Source: Paraglaciecola sp. MB-3u-78 (GTDB taxonomy: Bacteria > Pseudomonadota > Gammaproteobacteria > Enterobacterales > Alteromonadaceae). From it: DNA of 64,000 nucleotides. This document shows, in pieces, positions 45,581 to 54,427 of this stretch (position 1 is its first letter; each line of letters begins with the position of its first letter). A program made the position numbers and the translations under genes. The notes below the pieces were generated by a model. The model saw only the letters and a program-made list of their open reading frames with translations, made no database searches and was not told the origin of the DNA. The stretch is from assembly GCF_002835935.1 (NCBI RefSeq), contig NZ_PJCF01000008.1, forward strand, positions 124,001-188,000, written 5' to 3'.

Positions 45581-46789
45581 CTATACCACATTACCCATAT
45601 CAAATATCGGCAAGTACATGGCCACGATCAAACCACCAATCACTACGCCCAATACAGCCATAATCATGGGTTCTAGTAAACTCGTCAAACCGTCCACCAT
45701 ATCGTCTACCTCTGCTTCGTAAATGGTCGCCACTTTACTCAACATCTCATCAACCGCACCGGCTTCTTCACCTATAGCGATCATCTGCACCACCATTTCA
45801 GGAAATACTGCAGTAGAACGCATGCCAACGTTCATGGGGATACCAGCCGACACTTCTTTTTTCACAAATAAAATCGCATCACGAAATACTGCATTACCGG
45901 CTGCCCCAGCGGCCGAGTCTAAGGCGCCCATAAGGGGTACACCGGCAGCAAAAGTAGTCGCCAAGGTACGCGTAAACCTAGCAACAGAGGCCTTTTTAAG
46001 AATTTCGCCAATCACAGGAATTTTTAGAATTTTTTTATCAACTGAGTCTCTGAGTTTTAATGATTTTTTATGAGCTCTGGCAAACAACGATCCCGCAGCA
46101 AATACCACGCCGGCAATAATCAAGCCGTAATCTTGCATGCCCCGAGATATGCCCAAAACAAACTGCGTAAAGGCAGGTAGCTCAGCGCCAAAACTAGAAA
46201 ATATTTCTTCAAACTGCGGCACTACAAAAATTAATAGGATAGTAGTAACAATAAAAGCCACTACGACTACTGCAATGGGATAAAACATGGCTTTTTTGAT
46301 TTTAGACTTAAGCGCTTCAGATTTTTCTTTATAAATCGCAATTCTATCGTAGATAGTTTCTAAGGCACCGGACTGTTCGCCGGTTTCCACTAAGTCGCAG
46401 TATAAATCATCAAAATAATCAGGGTATTTACGCAAAGTCGCCGACAGTGGATTACCAGCACTAACACTCGCGCCTATCTCACCTAACAAGGTACGCATTT
46501 TCCTGTTAGCATGCCCTGATGCAATCATTTCTATAGTTTGAATTAAGCTTACACCGGCACTGAGCATAGTAGCAATTTGCCTTGATAATATCGCAATATC
46601 AACAGGCTTAATTTTATCTCCACCACCAAACAAAGGTTTAGCTAATTTCTTAACTTTTTTGGCTGAAATACCTTGTCTACGTAGTTGATTTTTAGCTTCA
46701 ACAATAGACTTGGCCGAGATTTCGCCTTTAACGACTTGCCCTCGACGATTAGAGCCGTTGTAAACAAATATTGTAGGAGAGGATGCCAT
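45581..46789 (-). CDS. pilC: Type IV pilus inner-membrane platform protein
   Basis: 402 residues. Two GspF/PilC repeats: first around IAILSRQIATMLSAGVSLIQ with GNPLSATLRKYPDYF and DLVETGEQSGALE, second around ARFTRTLATTFAAGVPLMGA with FPEMVVQMIAIGEEAGAVDE; three hydrophobic segments incl. the C-terminal EPMIMAVLGVVIGGLIVAMY. It anchors the assembly ATPase and pilins. The upstream neighbour is pilA with only 87 bases between; the assembly ATPase gene pilB that usually sits there is absent. Confidence 0.95.
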   Translation of the reverse strand: MASSPTIFVYNGSNRRGQVVKGEISAKSIVEAKNQLRRQGISAKKVKKLAKPLFGGGDKIKPVDIAILSRQIATMLSAGVSLIQTIEMIASGHANRKMRTLLGEIGASVSAGNPLSATLRKYPDYFDDLYCDLVETGEQSGALETIYDRIAIYKEKSEALKSKIKKAMFYPIAVVVVAFIVTTILLIFVVPQFEEIFSSFGAELPAFTQFVLGISRGMQDYGLIIAGVVFAAGSLFARAHKKSLKLRDSVDKKILKIPVIGEILKKASVARFTRTLATTFAAGVPLMGALDSAAGAAGNAVFRDAILFVKKEVSAGIPMNVGMRSTAVFPEMVVQMIAIGEEAGAVDEMLSKVATIYEAEVDDMVDGLTSLLEPMIMAVLGVVIGGLIVAMYLPIFDMGNVV

Positions 46790-46821
46790 AATTATACTCT
46801 TACCAATTGTTCTAAAACCAA

Positions 46822-46845
46822 AAAGCCCAGAAAATTCTGGGCTTT
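46822..46845 (-). terminator. Attenuator/terminator between pilA and pilC
   Basis: Perfect 11-bp arms aaagcccagaa/ttctgggcttt, followed on the minus strand by ttggttt. It lies 30 bases after the pilA stop and could give high pilA with reduced pilC transcription. Confidence 0.75.
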
Positions 46846-46876
46846 CACATATTTACTATCAATAGTTAGACATTAA

Positions 46877-47311
46877 TTAACAAATACCTGCAGTTACGCA
46901 ACCACCTGTTTTAACCCAAACTACTGCGCCATTAGTAGGAGTGCCTGTTAGTATATATGTTTCGGCGGCAGTAATTCCGTTTACCGCTGCTGGTACAGCT
47001 GTAATAACATAAGAACCTGCGACGGTGCCATCAGTTATAGCCACGCTAGCTACGCCGGCAGCTTCAGCCGCACCAACAACTGAAAGAGTTTTACAATCCG
47101 CAGGGATACCAGTCTGCACGCATACTTCTATATTCGATTTAGATGCTGTAGTGGCATTCACTACTTCAGAAAAACGCGCCTTCTGTGTATAAGTTTGGTA
47201 AGCAGGCAATGCAATTGCTGCCAAAATACCGATAATAGCCACAACAATCATCAATTCGATTAGAGTGAAGCCGCCTTGTTTTTTTGCATTATTCATTTGA
47301 GTCATTTTCAT
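46877..47311 (-). CDS. pilA: Type IV major pilin
   Basis: 144 residues. Class IVa leader ending in KKQGG, cleaved before [20 protein letters not shown], with the conserved Glu5. A globular Ala/Val/Thr-rich domain follows and the C-terminal disulfide loop (GGCVTAGIC) is very short. SD GGAGA precedes ATG. Processed by PilD encoded downstream. The 210-base leader 47312-47521 contains no gene, and I find no clear sigma-54 TGGCA-N-TTGC site that often drives pilA. Confidence 0.95.
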   Translation of the reverse strand: MKMTQMNNAKKQGGFTLIELMIVVAIIGILAAIALPAYQTYTQKARFSEVVNATTASKSNIEVCVQTGIPADCKTLSVVGAAEAAGVASVAITDGTVAGSYVITAVPAAVNGITAAETYILTGTPTNGAVVWVKTGGCVTAGIC

Positions 47312-47521
47312 GGTTTTCTCTCCTACACATATTGTGTAATATTTAAATTTTAAAAGTTTGCCAGTTGCCGAGTTAGGGCGTTGTTTTTGAATTCCTGATT
47401 AGTATAGAACGAGTTAAGCATCTGACAAGTATGCAGATACATACTTAAGTCTTATCCGTAAAAATATCCATTCAAAATACGCCTGTCATTTTTTTTCAAA
47501 CACTCATTAATAAGCAAGCGA

Positions 47522-48382
47522 TCAAAGCTTCGAATAGCTGGTGGTTACTACTCTTAAAGACAAGTCGATAGCTTGAATATGTTTAGTAAGCGCCCCTGAA
47601 GAGATAAAGTCCACACCTATAGCAGATAAAGTCTTTAAACTTTCGATAGTAATATTACCCGACACTTCCAGTTTACATTGCCCTTTGCTGACCATTACCG
47701 CCTGTTTAAGCATATCCAAACTAAAATTGTCTAGCATTACAATATCGGCTTTAGCCGCAATTGCTTGATGTAATTCTTGAATGTTTTCTACTTCTACTTC
47801 CACAGATAAATCTTCGTGATTTTCCCTTGCTTTAGTCACAGCGGCCTGTATAGAGCCACAGGCTAGAATATGGTTTTCCTTTATAAGATAGGCATCGAAT
47901 AAGCCAATACGATGGTTTTTGCCACCGCCGCAAGTCACTGCGTATTTTTGCGCTAAGCGCATACCGGGTAATGTTTTTCGGGTGTCTAATAATTGTGTGC
48001 TGGTATCCGCTAACTCTTTCACACATTTCGCTACAACAGTGGCCGTGCCTGAAAGTGCTTGTAAGAAGTTTAACGCTGTGCGTTCCCCCGTTAAAATTCG
48101 CCGAGCATTACCCGACACTCGAACTATTGGCTGATTAGCCTTTAGCGCGTCACCGTCTTTGACATACCAGTGCAGTTGAATATCTTTATCGAGCTGAGCA
48201 AAGGTTTCTGTGGCCCAAGCAGCGCCGGCTATGACACAATCTTCACGGGTGATGATATCGGCGACAATGTTTTGAGTCGCGGGGATCAAATTAGCAGTAA
48301 TGTCGCCTTGGTCAACACCTAGTCCGTTTAAATCTTCAGACAACGCTATTTCAACCGCTGCTTTAATATCAATATTTTGCAT
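47522..48382 (-). CDS. nadC: Nicotinate-nucleotide pyrophosphorylase (carboxylating)
   Basis: 286 residues; converts quinolinate and PRPP to nicotinate mononucleotide in NAD synthesis. Motifs GDITANLIP, LTGERTALNFLQALSGTAT, LLDTRKTLPGMRLAQKYAVT, CGGGKNHRIGLFDAYLIKEN, VEVEVENIQEL, MLDNFSLDML, LEVSGNIT, and GVDFISSGALTK. The second ATG (48382) has AGAGGA just upstream and is preferred; the first is five codons earlier. Divergent gene order near ampD is typical. Confidence 0.97.
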   Translation of the reverse strand: MQNIDIKAAVEIALSEDLNGLGVDQGDITANLIPATQNIVADIITREDCVIAGAAWATETFAQLDKDIQLHWYVKDGDALKANQPIVRVSGNARRILTGERTALNFLQALSGTATVVAKCVKELADTSTQLLDTRKTLPGMRLAQKYAVTCGGGKNHRIGLFDAYLIKENHILACGSIQAAVTKARENHEDLSVEVEVENIQELHQAIAAKADIVMLDNFSLDMLKQAVMVSKGQCKLEVSGNITIESLKTLSAIGVDFISSGALTKHIQAIDLSLRVVTTSYSKL

Positions 48383-48431
48383 AGTTCCTCTTGTCATAAT
48401 GGGGAATAATACTATTCCGTCTTAAAGCTTT

Positions 48432-48488
48432 CCACCACCGAGGACAACGAGCGTCGGGCGAGGAGCGCTTCGCTGCACAGAGGAAAAG
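48432..48488 (+). repeat. Dispersed repeat, short form (ccaccgagg ... agcgcttcgct ... cagagg)
   Basis: This intergenic segment shares the core aggagcgcttcgct plus cacagagga with a reverse copy at 57872-57909. It opposes the longer repeat 60 bases further on, so together they form a loose inverted pair between nadC and the protease gene. Confidence 0.65.
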
Positions 48489-48549
48489 AATATTAAAATA
48501 AGCTAATTAGTATTTTTGACTTTGTCTTTTCGGCGATGCCGCCACTTAT

Positions 48550-48630
48550 CTTTGCTTTTCTCTGTGCTCTCTGCGCGCGGCACCCGGTGACCTCTGTGGT
48601 GTAAATATTTTATTCTTTGGCTTTTCGGCT
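48550..48630 (-). repeat. Dispersed repeat, long form, copy 1
   Basis: On the minus strand: agccaaagaat, atattta, caccacagaggtcaccgg, gtgccgcgcgcagagag, cacagagaaaagcaaag. The same string, with few changes and a 14-base internal duplication, recurs at 57926-58017 on the plus strand. It has no coding frame and is intergenic in both places, suggesting a small palindrome-forming repeat family. Confidence 0.75.
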
Positions 48631-48632
48631 AC

Positions 48633-49136
48633 TTATAAATTCCGTAAAACCAACCATTCACCTTTTTGAGTGAATTCTAATTGTTTTAATGCGCTCATTC
48701 CTAGCAGTATTTCATTCGCTTTAAAACCAGGGTTTAAGTTAGCCCTGACATTATCTAATTGAATATCACCAATAGACAACCTTTGAATATTTGTTTGTGC
48801 CACCTGAACCTGACCATTCGCGGTTTGCACCCAAGACGCCCTGCCCTTTTGCAAGTTAAGTTGCTCAGCCAAATGCATGGGTACTGATACATGGGTGGCA
48901 CCCGTATCTAATAAAAACACCACAGGTTGACCATTAATAGCGCCGCCACTCACATAGTGCCCCGCTCGGTTTTGTTTGAGTCGCACCTCTTGCACACCTA
49001 GATTAGATGAGGAAATAGGCTCGGCATTAGGATTAAACTGCTTGGCAAGCTGATCATCGAACAACAGAGTTAACAGGCCCAAACCAATGATCCAAGCAAC
49101 AATTAACATGCCTTTACCCATTTTATTTTGTTGCAT
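48633..49136 (-). CDS. Membrane-anchored retropepsin-like aspartic protease
   Basis: 167 residues. One N-terminal transmembrane helix (GMLIVAWIIGLGLLTLLF), then a periplasmic retropepsin-like domain with the active-site VVFLLDTGATHVSVP and the second-half motif NEILLGMSALKQLEF. Such single-domain proteins (TIGR02281 type) act as dimers. Role in Gram-negatives unknown; close to ampDE, a cell-wall recycling context. Confidence 0.85.
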   Translation of the reverse strand: MQQNKMGKGMLIVAWIIGLGLLTLLFDDQLAKQFNPNAEPISSSNLGVQEVRLKQNRAGHYVSGGAINGQPVVFLLDTGATHVSVPMHLAEQLNLQKGRASWVQTANGQVQVAQTNIQRLSIGDIQLDNVRANLNPGFKANEILLGMSALKQLEFTQKGEWLVLRNL

Positions 49137-49225
49137 TGTTTAATTTACCCTATTGAAAATTTATCGGCGTTCGCTGATCCACTTTGTTATGATAACAATA
49201 TCAAGCCTTTCATGCCGCTAATACC

Positions 49226-49762
49226 TTGATTAAGAACGCCATTTGTACACAAGCTGAATATTGTCCTACCACCCACTGGGACGAACGCCCCAAGCAAACT
49301 ACCATTTCACTCTTGGTAGTACACAATATTTCTTTGCCACCGAATGAGTTTGGTGGTGACTATATAAAATACTTTTTTACCGGCTGTTTAGATCCTAAAT
49401 TACACCCCTATTTTGCCAGCATTTATCAGATGCGGGTGTCCGCTCATTGCTTAATTAAACGGGATGGGCATATTTTGCAGTTTGTGCCTTTTGACAAAAG
49501 AGCATGGCATGCTGGCCTATCAAGTTTTCAGGGTGTGAATAGCTGCAACAATTATTCTATTGGAATTGAGCTTGAGGGAGCTGATGATATTGCTTACACC
49601 CAAACTCAGTATCAAACTTTAAGTGCATTAACCAAAGAATTGATGCAGGATTATCCTGCAATCACCCTAGGGCGCATTGTTGGTCATAATGATATTGCAC
49701 CCGGCAGAAAAACCGATCCAGGCGTCGCTTTTGACTGGCCACGATATCGACAGATGATATAA
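49226..49762 (+). CDS. ampD: 1,6-anhydro-N-acetylmuramyl-L-alanine amidase AmpD
   Basis: 178 residues; cytosolic zinc amidase of peptidoglycan recycling, keeping the AmpR inducer low. Motifs ISLLVVHNISLPPNEFGG (zinc His), VSAHCLIKRDGHILQFVP, RAWHAGLSSFQG, NNYSIGIELEGAD and the other ligands in IVGHNDIAPGRKTDPG. Starts with TTG at 49226, no good SD; the family usually starts close to here. Followed by ampE. Confidence 0.95.
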   Translation: MIKNAICTQAEYCPTTHWDERPKQTTISLLVVHNISLPPNEFGGDYIKYFFTGCLDPKLHPYFASIYQMRVSAHCLIKRDGHILQFVPFDKRAWHAGLSSFQGVNSCNNYSIGIELEGADDIAYTQTQYQTLSALTKELMQDYPAITLGRIVGHNDIAPGRKTDPGVAFDWPRYRQMI

Positions 49763-49805
49763 TTTATTCGTCCAATCTAACTAAGATTTAACAAGAGATA
49801 AAATC

Positions 49806-50630
49806 ATGACATTAATCAGCTTGTTGCTGGTACTACTAGTCGAACGCGTCACCACTAAATCCAAATATTGGCAAGCCGGGTTTTACACCGATAAATACTT
49901 ACACAGTATCCAGTCTCGGGATTGGTTTAGCTCGTCATCAAAATCTTGGGTTTTGGCTCTGGTTATTTTTGTGCCTGTGATTATTGTCTACTTAGTGGTA
50001 CAAAAATTTGCTGGCGGATTATTAGAGTTAGTCATAAGCACGGCCATATTGATGGTTTGTGTGGGTTGCCCCACTATCCGCGCCACCTATAAATGTTTTT
50101 TACAAGCCGCAAACAGAGGCGATTTGCAGGCATGCAGTATGTACGAGGATCAAATAAGCGGCGATGACAAAGGGACGATTTCATTTGGGTTGAACCTAGT
50201 TTGGCAAAACTACCGCCACTATACTGCGGTTATTTTATGGTTTGCAGCCTTTGGTGCCGCAGGAGCCATTTTGTATGTATTGGTCAGAGAATTAGAGTCA
50301 AAGTTATCAAATGATAATGAACAAGTGGGTCATCAAATAAAGGGATTACTCAACATTGTTGACTGGATACCTGTACGTATAACGGCATTGGGATTTTTAT
50401 TGGTTGGACATTTTTCTCGTGCTTTCCCCACTTGGTTAGGCTACCTACCCGACCCAGCAGTGCAAGCAAAAACACTGTTGTTAGATGTATCAAAAAAAGC
50501 CGAAGAAATTGAGCCAGATGAAAATGATTGCACCGAAGAACCCTGTACTTTAGTTCGCTTGGCTAAAAGAAATGTCATGTTTTTGTTGGTAATTATTGCA
50601 TTGTTAACCTTAACTGGTTGGATTGATTAA
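49806..50630 (+). CDS. ampE: AmpE inner-membrane protein
   Basis: 274 residues, polytopic: about four hydrophobic stretches (LISLLLVLLVE, SWVLALVIFVPVIIVYLV, ILWFAAFGAAGAILYVL, VMFLLVIIALLTLTGWID). CobD/CbiB-like fold with DKYLHSIQSRDWF and FGLNLVWQNYRHYTAVILWF. It belongs to the beta-lactamase-regulation pair ampDE; biochemical role not settled. 43 bases after ampD and upstream of pdhR. Confidence 0.93.
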   Translation: MTLISLLLVLLVERVTTKSKYWQAGFYTDKYLHSIQSRDWFSSSSKSWVLALVIFVPVIIVYLVVQKFAGGLLELVISTAILMVCVGCPTIRATYKCFLQAANRGDLQACSMYEDQISGDDKGTISFGLNLVWQNYRHYTAVILWFAAFGAAGAILYVLVRELESKLSNDNEQVGHQIKGLLNIVDWIPVRITALGFLLVGHFSRAFPTWLGYLPDPAVQAKTLLLDVSKKAEEIEPDENDCTEEPCTLVRLAKRNVMFLLVIIALLTLTGWID

Positions 50631-50764
50631 AAGGTCTGACCAGAAAACCCACCTCCTATTCATCTGATTTTTATATGTTTTATTTATTTCACCCGCGGCT
50701 TAATTGGTCATTTGTAAAATTAATATTTACCCAAAGGTCAATGTCTACTAAGCTATGTCGGCTT

Positions 50765-50780
50765 AATGGTCTTACCAATT
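50765..50780. promoter_or_regulatory. PdhR operator upstream of pdhR
   Basis: The minus strand reads AATTGGTAAGACCATT, against the PdhR consensus ATTGGTnnnACCAAT. It lies 47 bases upstream of the pdhR ATG; a half site aattggtca occurs at about 50700. It implies autoregulation relieved by pyruvate. Confidence 0.8.
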
Positions 50781-50826
50781 TACCAAACAATAAATTTATT
50801 GTTGTTACGTACCGTGGAATTATTGA

Positions 50827-51573
50827 ATGCGCCGAGTGCAATCTAGAAAATTATCTGATGATATTATGGAGCAATTAGAATCCATGATATTAGACGGTAG
50901 ACTGCTGGCCGGACAAAAACTTCTATCAGAACGTACCCTCGCAGAACAATTTGCGGTCTCTAGGCCTTCAGTAAGAGAAGCGATTCAAAAGCTCGAAAAC
51001 AAAAATTTGGTGGAACGCAAACAAGGCGGAGGGACTTTTGTTAAGCCCCGTCTCAACGAATTGATTACCGATCCTCTGCTGCTACTCTTATCCGAGAAAC
51101 CAGAAATGCAATTCGATTTACTTGAATTTCGCCATGCACTAGAAGGCATGGCGGCTTATTATGCAGCCCTGCGAGGTCAACCAGAAGATTACCAAGCGCT
51201 AGAAAGCGCATTAGATGCGCTCCCAGATGACTCAACCGATAAAAGCCAACAAGCCATCGCCTTAGTTGATTTTTATCTCACTATGGCCAACGCTGCTCAT
51301 AACATGGTTTTACAGCATGTGATGCGCAGTCTACAGTATATGCTCCAAGACAATATCCAGCGCAACTTAGAGGTATTAGCCAAACATGCTGATGCGGCTC
51401 AAAATATACACCGTCAAAGGCGCAATATAGTCCAAGCTATTTTAGCAGGTGATCCTGAGCAGGCTCGCAAGGCTAGTAATGAACACTTGGCTTATATTGA
51501 AGACACCTTACTGAACATTAATCGACAAGACATGCGTATGCAGCGGGCGTTGCGGCGAATTGAAGTAAATTAA
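50827..51573 (+). CDS. pdhR: Pyruvate dehydrogenase complex repressor
   Basis: 248 residues of the GntR/FadR class. DNA-binding wHTH: MILDGRLLAGQKLLSERTLA, FAVSRPSVREAIQKLENKNL, then VERKQGGGTFVKP. FCD effector domain: FDLLEFRHALEGMAAYYAAL, MANAAHNMVL, and RNIVQAILAGDPEQARKASN. In E. coli pyruvate releases PdhR from the operator. It is upstream of aceE-aceF-lpd, and a PdhR site lies in its own leader. Confidence 0.96.
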   Translation: MRRVQSRKLSDDIMEQLESMILDGRLLAGQKLLSERTLAEQFAVSRPSVREAIQKLENKNLVERKQGGGTFVKPRLNELITDPLLLLLSEKPEMQFDLLEFRHALEGMAAYYAALRGQPEDYQALESALDALPDDSTDKSQQAIALVDFYLTMANAAHNMVLQHVMRSLQYMLQDNIQRNLEVLAKHADAAQNIHRQRRNIVQAILAGDPEQARKASNEHLAYIEDTLLNINRQDMRMQRALRRIEVN

Positions 51574-51718
51574 CTATTTCATTGGATGTGTTACGGCACA
51601 TTCAAGGATGAAATGAATAACAACTTTTTAAATTATTAAGCAAAGCGGGTGTCATACACTGGTTTTATTAATAATTAATAAGTTCCTACATTAACAAACT
51701 ATAAAAAAGGAAAGCACC

Positions 51719-54403
51719 ATGGCTGATATGATGCATCCGGATGTGGATCCACAAGAAACACAAGAGTGGTTAGACTCTCTAGAAACAGTTTTTGAAGAAG
51801 AAGGCGCAGAACGTGCGCATTTCCTTTTAGAGGCGCTAATCGATAAAGCTCGTCGTAGTGGAGCGCATTTACCCTATGACGCAACCACTGCGTATATCAA
51901 TACGATCCCAGTAGTTCAAGAGCCAACTATGCCCGGTGACCAAACAATCGAAGCGCGCATTCGAGCTGCAATCCGATGGAACGCCTTAATGATCGTGTTG
52001 CGTGCTTCTAAGAAAGACTTAGACTTGGGTGGTCATATCGGTAGCTTTGCTTCATCGGCTATGTTGTACGATGTAGGTTTCAACCACTTTTTTAAGGCAC
52101 CTAATGACAAAAATAGTGGCGATTTTATTTTTTATCAGGGTCATATTTCTCCAGGTATCTATGCTCGTTCTTTCCTTGAAGGCAATTTATCAGAAACCCA
52201 ATTAAATAATTTCCGTCAGGAATGTGATGGTCAAGGTATACCTTCTTACCCACATCCCCACTTAATGAAAGATTATTGGCAGTTTCCTACTGTTTCTATG
52301 GGTTTAGGTCCATTGCAAGCTATCTACACTGCGCGTTTTTTAAAGTACTTAACTAACCGTGGCATCAAAGATTGTTCGGAGCAAAGAGTCTATTGTTACT
52401 TAGGTGACGGTGAGTGTGATGAGCCTGAATCATTAGGTGCTATTGGTTTGGCTTCTCGTGAGGGTTTAGACAACTTAACATTTGTGATCAACTGTAACTT
52501 GCAACGTTTGGATGGACCGGTTCGTGGTAACGGCAAAATAATCCAAGAGCTTGAAGGCACTTTCCGTGGCGCAGGCTGGGAAGTAGTCAAAGTCATTTGG
52601 GGTAGCTACTGGGATGCACTGATTGCCCGTGACAAGTCTGGTAAACTTTTACAACTGATGAATGAAACCGTAGACGGTGAATACCAAAACTGTAAAGCCA
52701 AAGGTGGCAAGTACACCCGTGAAAACTACTTTAATAAATACCCCGAAACCGCGGCATTAGTGGCAAACATGTCAGACGAAGATATTTTCCGTCTGAACCG
52801 TGGTGGACATGATCCCGTTAAAGTATTTGCGGCTTACCAAAAAGCCATGGACACCAAAGGCCGTCCAACGGTTATCTTAGCCAAAACCATTAAAGGTTTT
52901 GGTTTAGGTGCATCAGGTGAAGCGTTAAACATCGCCCACAACGTGAAAAAAATGGACGTGGATTCTCTTAAAAAATTCCGCGATCGCTTTAATATCCCTG
53001 TTGCAGACGAAGATATTGCTGATTTACCTTATTATAAATTTGCTGAAGACAGTGAAGAATATAAGTATATGAAAGCACGTCGCGAAGCATTAGGTGGTTC
53101 ATTGCCACAGCGCCGTGTACAAGCAGAAGAACAGCTTGAAATGCCTGAATTAAAAGCCTTTGATGCTATTTTAAAAGGTTCAGGAGATCGTGAAGTATCT
53201 TCTACTATGACCTTTGTACGTGTACTGAATGTCTTATTGAAAGATAAGAAAATGGGTAAACGTGTGGTCCCTATTATTCCTGATGAAGCCCGTACCTTTG
53301 GTATGGAAGGTTTATTCCGTCAAGTGGGTATTTATGCCAACGAAGGTCAAAAATACACTCCTCAAGATGCGGATCAAGTGGCTTATTACCGTGAAGATAA
53401 AAAAGGTCAGGTATTACAAGAAGGTATCAACGAACTAGGTGCAATGGCTTCTTGGGTTGCTGCTGGTACGTCTTACTCCACTTGTAATGCCACCACTATT
53501 CCGTTTTACATCTACTACTCCATGTTTGGTTTCCAACGTGTAGGCGATTTAGCTTGGGCTGCTGGCGACAGCCAAGCACGAGGCTTTTTGTTAGGTGCCA
53601 CGGCAGGTCGAACAACCCTAAACGGTGAAGGTCTACAACACCAAGATGGACATTCACATGTTCAAGCTAATTTGATCCCTAATTGTGTCACTTATGACCC
53701 AACTTACGGATATGAAGTAGCGGTAATAGTACAAGACGGTTTACGCCGGATGTACACTGAAAACGAAAATGTTTTCTATTACCTCACATTGATGAATGAA
53801 AATTATCAACATCCTGCTATGCCAGAAAGTAAAGATGTAGCCGCACAAATCATTAAAGGTATCTACAAATTAGAGCGTGTTGAAGCAAAAGGTAAGGCTA
53901 AAGCCAAGTCTAATGTTCAATTAATGGGCTCGGGCACTATCTTAAATGAAGTGCGCAAAGCAGCACAAATTTTAAGTGAAGACTACAAAATATCTTCTGA
54001 TGTGTATTCAGTTACCTCTTTCAACGAATTAGCCCGTGAAGGTCAGGCCATAGCACGTTGGAATATGCTTAACCCTGAAGCTGATGCTAAAACGTCATAC
54101 ATAGGTGAAGTGATTACTAAAGATGCTGGCCCTGCTATTGCAGCCACTGATTATGTGAAAGGTTATTCTGATCAAGTGCGCGCCTTTATCGACACCGACT
54201 ATCGTTGCCTAGGCACTGACGGTTTTGGTCGTAGTGATAGTCGCGCCAACTTGCGTACCCACTTTGAAGTCAACGCTGCATACATAGTTGTTGCGTCTTT
54301 GTATGAACTCGCCAAACGTGGTGAAGTTGACAAGAAAGTGGTGACCGAAGCAATCAAACGCTTTGACATCAACACCGACAAACTTAATCCACTTTACGCC
54401 TAA
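51719..54403 (+). CDS. aceE: Pyruvate dehydrogenase E1 component (homodimeric)
   Basis: 894 residues; thiamine-diphosphate decarboxylase of the pyruvate dehydrogenase complex. Long leader from pdhR (145 bases), then AAGGA before the ATG. Motifs: GGHIGSFASSAMLYDVGFNH, YQGHISPGIYARSFLEG, YLGDGECDEPESLGAIGLAS with NCNLQRLDGPVRGN for the ThDP/Mg site, and in the C-terminal half GLQHQDGHSHVQANLIPNC. It hands the acetyl unit to AceF. Gene order aceE-aceF-lpdA conserved. Confidence 0.98.
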   Translation: MADMMHPDVDPQETQEWLDSLETVFEEEGAERAHFLLEALIDKARRSGAHLPYDATTAYINTIPVVQEPTMPGDQTIEARIRAAIRWNALMIVLRASKKDLDLGGHIGSFASSAMLYDVGFNHFFKAPNDKNSGDFIFYQGHISPGIYARSFLEGNLSETQLNNFRQECDGQGIPSYPHPHLMKDYWQFPTVSMGLGPLQAIYTARFLKYLTNRGIKDCSEQRVYCYLGDGECDEPESLGAIGLASREGLDNLTFVINCNLQRLDGPVRGNGKIIQELEGTFRGAGWEVVKVIWGSYWDALIARDKSGKLLQLMNETVDGEYQNCKAKGGKYTRENYFNKYPETAALVANMSDEDIFRLNRGGHDPVKVFAAYQKAMDTKGRPTVILAKTIKGFGLGASGEALNIAHNVKKMDVDSLKKFRDRFNIPVADEDIADLPYYKFAEDSEEYKYMKARREALGGSLPQRRVQAEEQLEMPELKAFDAILKGSGDREVSSTMTFVRVLNVLLKDKKMGKRVVPIIPDEARTFGMEGLFRQVGIYANEGQKYTPQDADQVAYYREDKKGQVLQEGINELGAMASWVAAGTSYSTCNATTIPFYIYYSMFGFQRVGDLAWAAGDSQARGFLLGATAGRTTLNGEGLQHQDGHSHVQANLIPNCVTYDPTYGYEVAVIVQDGLRRMYTENENVFYYLTLMNENYQHPAMPESKDVAAQIIKGIYKLERVEAKGKAKAKSNVQLMGSGTILNEVRKAAQILSEDYKISSDVYSVTSFNELAREGQAIARWNMLNPEADAKTSYIGEVITKDAGPAIAATDYVKGYSDQVRAFIDTDYRCLGTDGFGRSDSRANLRTHFEVNAAYIVVASLYELAKRGEVDKKVVTEAIKRFDINTDKLNPLYA

Positions 54404-54427
54404 TAGTGACTAGTAAGGAGTTTACAT

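Noticed and set aside
47312-47521. Sigma-54 promoter for pilA
   Set aside because: The leader has TGGCA-like words but no properly spaced TTGC element.
48432-48630. Possible CRISPR or attachment-site explanation for the intergenic repeats
   Set aside because: Only two copies per type in the window, no regular spacers, no cas or integrase gene nearby.
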